Assembly (NCBI GenBank): GCA_905182985.1
Contig: CAJJDN010000007.1
Location: forward strand, 403,179-467,178
From: Paramecium sonneborni
Taxonomy: Eukaryota > Ciliophora > Oligohymenophorea > Peniculida > Parameciidae
Length of the DNA stretch: 64,000 nucleotides
Direction of reading: 5' to 3'
The position numbers and the translations under genes are program-made. The notes beneath the pieces are model-generated. The model was given only the letters and a program-made list of their open reading frames with translations, made no database searches and was not told where the DNA came from. Every line of letters starts with the position of its first letter. The first letter of the stretch is position 1. Positions 59,461-64,000 of the stretch are shown one piece after another.

Positions 59461-61281
59461 ATGTAAAAAATTCTTAAATATCCATTTACACATTTGAATA
59501 AATAATAGCCATTTTTTACTAAAACAAAAATAGGATTAGGTTTAGGAGCGGGTTTCTCATATATTCTGTATAGATAAGGGAGAGAAAGATATCAGTAAAT
59601 GCATTTTTCGTCTATGTACAATCAGATTCCTGACACTGAAGTAATTCACATATTTAAATAAGGCACTCACATAAGAATACTTTGGAGAAAAGAATTCTAA
59701 TAAACTTACTTTATTCTAGAGAATAATATAAAGTTTAAGAAGAAAGATTAGATTTTTACATTTGTTGCTAAAATTTGCCCCTTTGGCTATTGCTTTACCA
59801 TTTTCATTAATGTTTAAGTCTTTTTTATTTCCATATTGGCTTAAATACTTAGTTTATACACTTTAATCTGCAGGTCCATTATGGATAAAATTAGGATAAT
59901 GGGCTAGTCATAGAGGTGATATATTTGGGGAATAAATTATTAAAGCTTTAGAATCATTAAGAGATGATACTCGTCCTCATTCTATAGAAAAGACTAATTA
60001 ATAATTTGAGTAAGCTTTTAATAAGAAAATTAAAGATGTTTTTGAAGAATTTGAAGATAAACCAATAGCTTCAGCTTCAATAGCTTAAGTTCATAGAGCA
60101 AAATTAAATGGAGAATATGTTGCTCTTAAAGTAAGACATCCTGACATTATAGATAATTTAGTTATGGATATAAGAATTTTATATAAGATTGCTAATTTTT
60201 TTAGTGAAACATTAAAAATTAAATAGTTAGGAATGCCTATTACATTTGAAGAATTTTAAAAAACTCTTGTGAATTAGACAGATTTAAGATTTGAAGGTAG
60301 AAATTTAAAAGTTTTTTGTGAAAAATTTCATAATAACCCTCATGTTGTATTTCCAAGACCTATTGAAGAATACATTTCAGCAGATATATTAACTGAAACA
60401 TATGAGGATGCTATACCTTTAACATAATTTTTAAAGTAAGAAAGAACATAAGAACATTTATCATTAGCCAATTTAGGTCTGAAAGCATTTTATAAAATGT
60501 TAATATATGATAATTTTATTCATGCAGATTGTCATGCAGGCAATATAATGGTAAGAATTAAAGATTTTCATACTCCTACTAATTTTAAAGAAAGAATATA
60601 ATAAAAATTATGGAATCTTTAAGATTCTGTATATGAAATTGTAGATGATTTAATTGAGAAAGGTTTAACAAAAATAGCAGAATATTAGACATCTTAGACA
60701 ATGGATTAAGGAAATGTATATTAATTAATTATATATAGATGTTAAAATTAAAATAGGAAAAAAAATCAGATGAAAAATTGTTTCATTCATTTTTGAGAGG
60801 TTAAGGGGAAAAAAGAAAGGATGTTTAGATTATATTTTTAGATCCAGGAATGGTAACAATTTTAAATAAAAGTGATCGTGCATCTTTTATAAAATTAGTA
60901 ATGTTTGTAACATTGAGAAAACCTTATGAATGTGGAAGATTGATGTTGTAATTAGCCTAATACAATCAAAGATAGATTGAACAAAAAGTATAAGATAAAT
61001 TTATGAAAGAAATGTAAGATTTATTTACAAATGTTTGTAAAGTCCCTTTAGCTTAAATGAATATAGGATAAGTTTTGAGATCAATGTTAGAAATTTTAAG
61101 AGCAAATGGAATGTCAATTGAAGGTCATTTCGCAGCACTTCTAACAAATATGATTGTATTAGAAGGTTTGGCAAAAGATTTAGATCCAGATTTAAACATA
61201 GTAGCAAAAGCAGCATCTTTTATAATTCATATAAGAACAATAGATAAAACTATTGATGAAATCATTTAATAAGCATTGTGA
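59461..61281 (+). CDS. ADCK/UbiB-family atypical kinase (ADCK2-like)
   Basis: 591 aa with introns 59641-59662 and 60716-60738. UbiB-family kinases/ATPases act in mitochondria, often in coenzyme Q metabolism. Signature: GPLWIKLGQWASHRGDIFGE (KxGQ motif, with WASxRxD as in ADCK2), ASASIAQVHRAKLNGEYVAL (Ala-rich loop), VKVRHP-type VALKVRHPDI, and catalytic FIHADCHAGNIMV. An initial ~60 residues with LGLGAGFSYILYRQ give a membrane segment or targeting region. The start at 59461 is preferred because an earlier ATG at 59445 is in another frame. Confidence 0.92.
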
Positions 61282-61521
61282 AATTTAATTTTGTAATATT
61301 CAAAGAGTTTATTAGAATAAGATAATATTTATAATAATCTATGTTCTTATTTTATATATTGAAGAATTAAAGATAATTTAATAAATCTAATTTTTACTAT
61401 AAAGATTCGAAATTTAAATTAAATAATATAATATATAATAAATTTATTATTCAGAAAATAGAAATATTTTATCAGAAAATGGACTATGTTTTATACTAAA
61501 GGAATTTAAATTTTTAATTTT
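61282..61521. other. 240-bp spacer
   Basis: AT-rich upstream region of the ankyrin gene; no motif or ORF seen. Confidence 0.4.
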
Positions 61522-64000
61522 ATGAATAGAAATTTAAGAAGCAATCGCGCCAAAAAAGAATAAATTTTAAAAAGAGATTAAATAATATTGTGCAAAGTAG
61601 AGACTGAATATAAATTATACAAAATAGTTGAAGATTGGAATGAAAACGATCCAGAAATGAAAGTTTCTGAGATGATACCATTTGAAAAGAAAAAGAAAAA
61701 TAAATAATAATATAAATGTAATGGTGAAACATCAATATCATCTTTAACATAATGGTAAAATATGATTTATAACAATAGGATTGATGTTTAAGGAGTATCA
61801 ATAATAGATGAAGAGGAAACAATATATGTTGTTGATATGGAGATATACAAATAAAGTCAAAGAAGTTTAGTAAAGAATATAAAATAGTAAGTGAAATCAT
61901 CATAAAAGTAATATGATGAAGATGATGAATCTAATGATCCTCCAATAAAAAAAAAAAGAAAATCAACATAATAAAAAACATCATAAAAAACATAAGGAGA
62001 TACTCAAATTAGTTAATATGAAGAAGAAGATTAAAGTGATTAAAGTTCATCAGCAGAAGCTGAACCAGTTCCAAAGAAATAAAGATAATCAAGAAAAACA
62101 GAAGAGAAAGATAAAAAGAAAGGAAAAAAAAGAAAGAGGAAAATGAATGAAAATCTAAAAAATCTAAAAAGCGTAAGTACATAATTTGAAGGAAGTGAAG
62201 ATTAATTAATTGATTATGAAAGCACAAGAATGAATAATAAGGAAATCATTAGAGCAGCAATAACAGGAAATTTAACTTTGATGGAGAATATTTTAACAAA
62301 TAGATAAAGAATATCATAATTATATGATAGATGGGGACCAGAATATGATATTTCAATATTTGATATTCTATTTAAAAGATAAGATAAACAGTTACTTATA
62401 TATTTCTTATAAAATTAACACAAAAGAGTTTATTTTCAAAGAGATTTACCTTGTTAATTAAAAGAAATAGATACTGGTTATAATAATAAATAAGCATATG
62501 GTGTTAAATTAAGAAAAGTTGCTTTAGGTAGAGGAAATAGAGAAGGTAATAATGCTTTTGTTTATGATTTAAATTATACTCATGATACTATTTCTGAATG
62601 TCGAAGATTATTGGAGATTGAAACAAATTGTGAAATGTATGAATAGTTATTTATTTATCTTAAATAATCAAAATATGATCATTATTTAATTGATAATGTT
62701 GCTTTTGCAGTAAGATGTGGTAATATTAAATCTGCTAAGTTTTTGATTAAATATTCATTAACAAATAATTTAGATGGTTATGGATTTAATTATTTACATC
62801 ACGATGTTTTAGATGATAATTTTAGTACTTACAAATTAGATTAAATTAAAAAGATTTCAATTACTAAAAAAACTTAGAATGATTATTTAATAACTCCAAT
62901 TCATTGTGCATGTATAAATCCCTCAGAAAATTGGTTAAAATATTTAATGGAATAAACAATGGAATATAATATATAAGATGAAAATGGAAGTAAACCAATT
63001 CATTATGCTGCTGTATCTTAAACATCAAATTGCTTAGAATATTTATTAGCTAATGGAGTTGATGCAAGAGAAGGAGATAAATTTTTAAATACTCCATTAA
63101 TGTTAGCATCAAAATATGGTCGTTCTCATAATGTAAGATTGTTAACTAATACAAATCTAAAAGCAAAGAATAAAGAAGGAAATGCTGCAATTCATTTAGC
63201 AAGTATTAATGGACATGTTGAATGTGTTAAAATATTGATTGAAAATGGTTTATTAATTAATTTTGCAGGTAAAAATAGATTGACTGCTTTACATTTAGCT
63301 GCTGCTTATAATCATTTAGAATTACTTGAATATTTATTAGATGAAGGAGCAAGAATTAATGCTAAGGATAAATTTGGAAGAACACCTTTAATTATGGCTG
63401 CTAGAAATGGTAATTTAGCTATTTTATCTAAATTACTTTATTATGGAGCAGATTTTAAAATTAGTGATTCATCAAAAAATAATGCAATTCATCATGCTGC
63501 AGCTTATGGATTCTTAGAATGTGTTTAAACTTTAATAGAAGCTGGAGCTGATTAAAATGAATTTAATTCTTGGAAATTAAAACCTATGAATGTAGCTTAA
63601 GCTAAAAATCATTTTGGAATAGTTAAGGCATTATTGAAATATGAAAATACTGATGTTAATTGTATAGATGATGATGGTTTAACATTAGTTGCAGGACTTA
63701 TTAAATAATTTGATCATTCATAAGAATAATTTGAATTTATTAAGTATATAATCACTGAAAAAAAGGCTAATATTAATATTTAAGATAAATTTGGTAAAAC
63801 ATGTTTATAACACGCATTAACTTGCTCATTCTCTGATTTATTAATTGATCTTATTTAATTATTAATTGATCATGGTGCTGATATTAATAGTTAAGATAAA
63901 GATGGTAGATCTAGTTTATTACATGCTATTAATGGAGCATAATCAGAAAACCAAAATAAATTAGTTAAATTATTAATTAAAAATGGAGCTAATATTAATT
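61522..64000 (+). CDS. Ankyrin-repeat protein, 3' end outside window
   Basis: At least 826 aa, no intron needed, still open at the window edge. Residues ~60-230 are low complexity with lysine-rich patches (EEKDKKKGKKRKRKMNENLK). From ~390 on there are ten or more ankyrin repeats: HCACINPSENWLKYLMEQ, GNAAIHLASINGHVECVKIL, RLTALHLAAAYNHLELLEYL and FGRTPLIMAARNGNLAILSK, with later ones more degenerate. A protein-interaction scaffold; without the C-terminus, channel, kinase or other domains cannot be excluded. Confidence 0.92.

Noticed and set aside
61520..61903. 127-codon minus-strand frame and 62009-62227
   Set aside because: Antisense to the charged N-terminal part of the ankyrin gene; hydrophobic L/F/S-rich translation is typical of such shadows.
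1..64000. Search for tRNA, rRNA, CRISPR, IS elements, riboswitches, viral genes
   Set aside because: No cloverleaf, repeat-spacer array, transposase or viral hallmark gene could be recognised on either strand; bacterial-type signals are not expected in this genome.

Overview
This window is almost certainly macronuclear DNA from a ciliate of the Paramecium type. Every recognisable gene reads through many TAA and TAG codons, used as glutamine, and ends only at TGA. The genes are split by tiny GT...AG introns of 20-34 nt, mostly beginning GTA and ending TAG. Base composition is very AT-rich and intergenic spaces are short (3-140 bp in most places). With this code and these introns I resolved about 45 protein genes; for nearly every one the spliced length is an exact multiple of three. 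I saw no tRNA, rRNA, CRISPR array or transposase.

Layout. 0-8 kb: an Aurora-type kinase, then a leftward tandem of a coiled-coil protein (possibly CSPP1-like) and the centriole/cilium protein CCDC146, with a small divergent gene 38 bp away. 8-13.6 kb: a protein with a VHS-like N-terminus and adaptin-ear-like C-terminus, a tiny membrane protein, VPS29, and a proline-rich protein. 13.6-21.7 kb: a small acidic protein, a probable Rad21/Rec8 kleisin, mitochondrial succinyl-CoA ligase alpha, a Nudix hydrolase, a GILT-family thiol reductase, a kinesin, and a cyclin A/B. The kinesin and cyclin are divergent over an E2F-like motif. 21.7-31.2 kb: RPL26, histone H4, a multi-pass RING-H2 protein, a NEK kinase, a full Piwi protein with its catalytic residues, a secreted-ectodomain RING-H2 protein, and UPF3 of nonsense-mediated decay. 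31.2-41.3 kb: TPR and coiled-coil proteins, SPEF1, and a double cyclic-nucleotide-binding protein. 41-49 kb: a B-box-like gene, MORN protein, two-pass membrane protein and MPPED-type phosphoesterase, in an imperfect part of the assembly. 49-64 kb: coiled-coil proteins, a FSP1/AIFM2-like oxidoreductase, a YTH m6A-reader, a 938-aa TPR/coiled-coil protein, an ADCK/UbiB-type mitochondrial kinase, and a long ankyrin protein running off the end.

Themes. Cilium and basal-body proteins (CCDC146, SPEF1, MORN, probably several coiled-coil proteins), cell-cycle proteins (Aurora, NEK, cyclin, kinesin, kleisin) and RNA-level control (Piwi, UPF3, YTH) are all present, but they look like ordinary dense gene packing rather than operons. 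The most actionable observations are two perfect tandem duplications (1224 and 1110 bp) that each meet at a single N, and apparent one-base frameshifts in two or three genes nearby; together these point to an assembly problem between about 39 and 49 kb. No wholly new multi-gene system could be supported. The least familiar single proteins are the VHS-like/ear protein and the receptor-like RING proteins.
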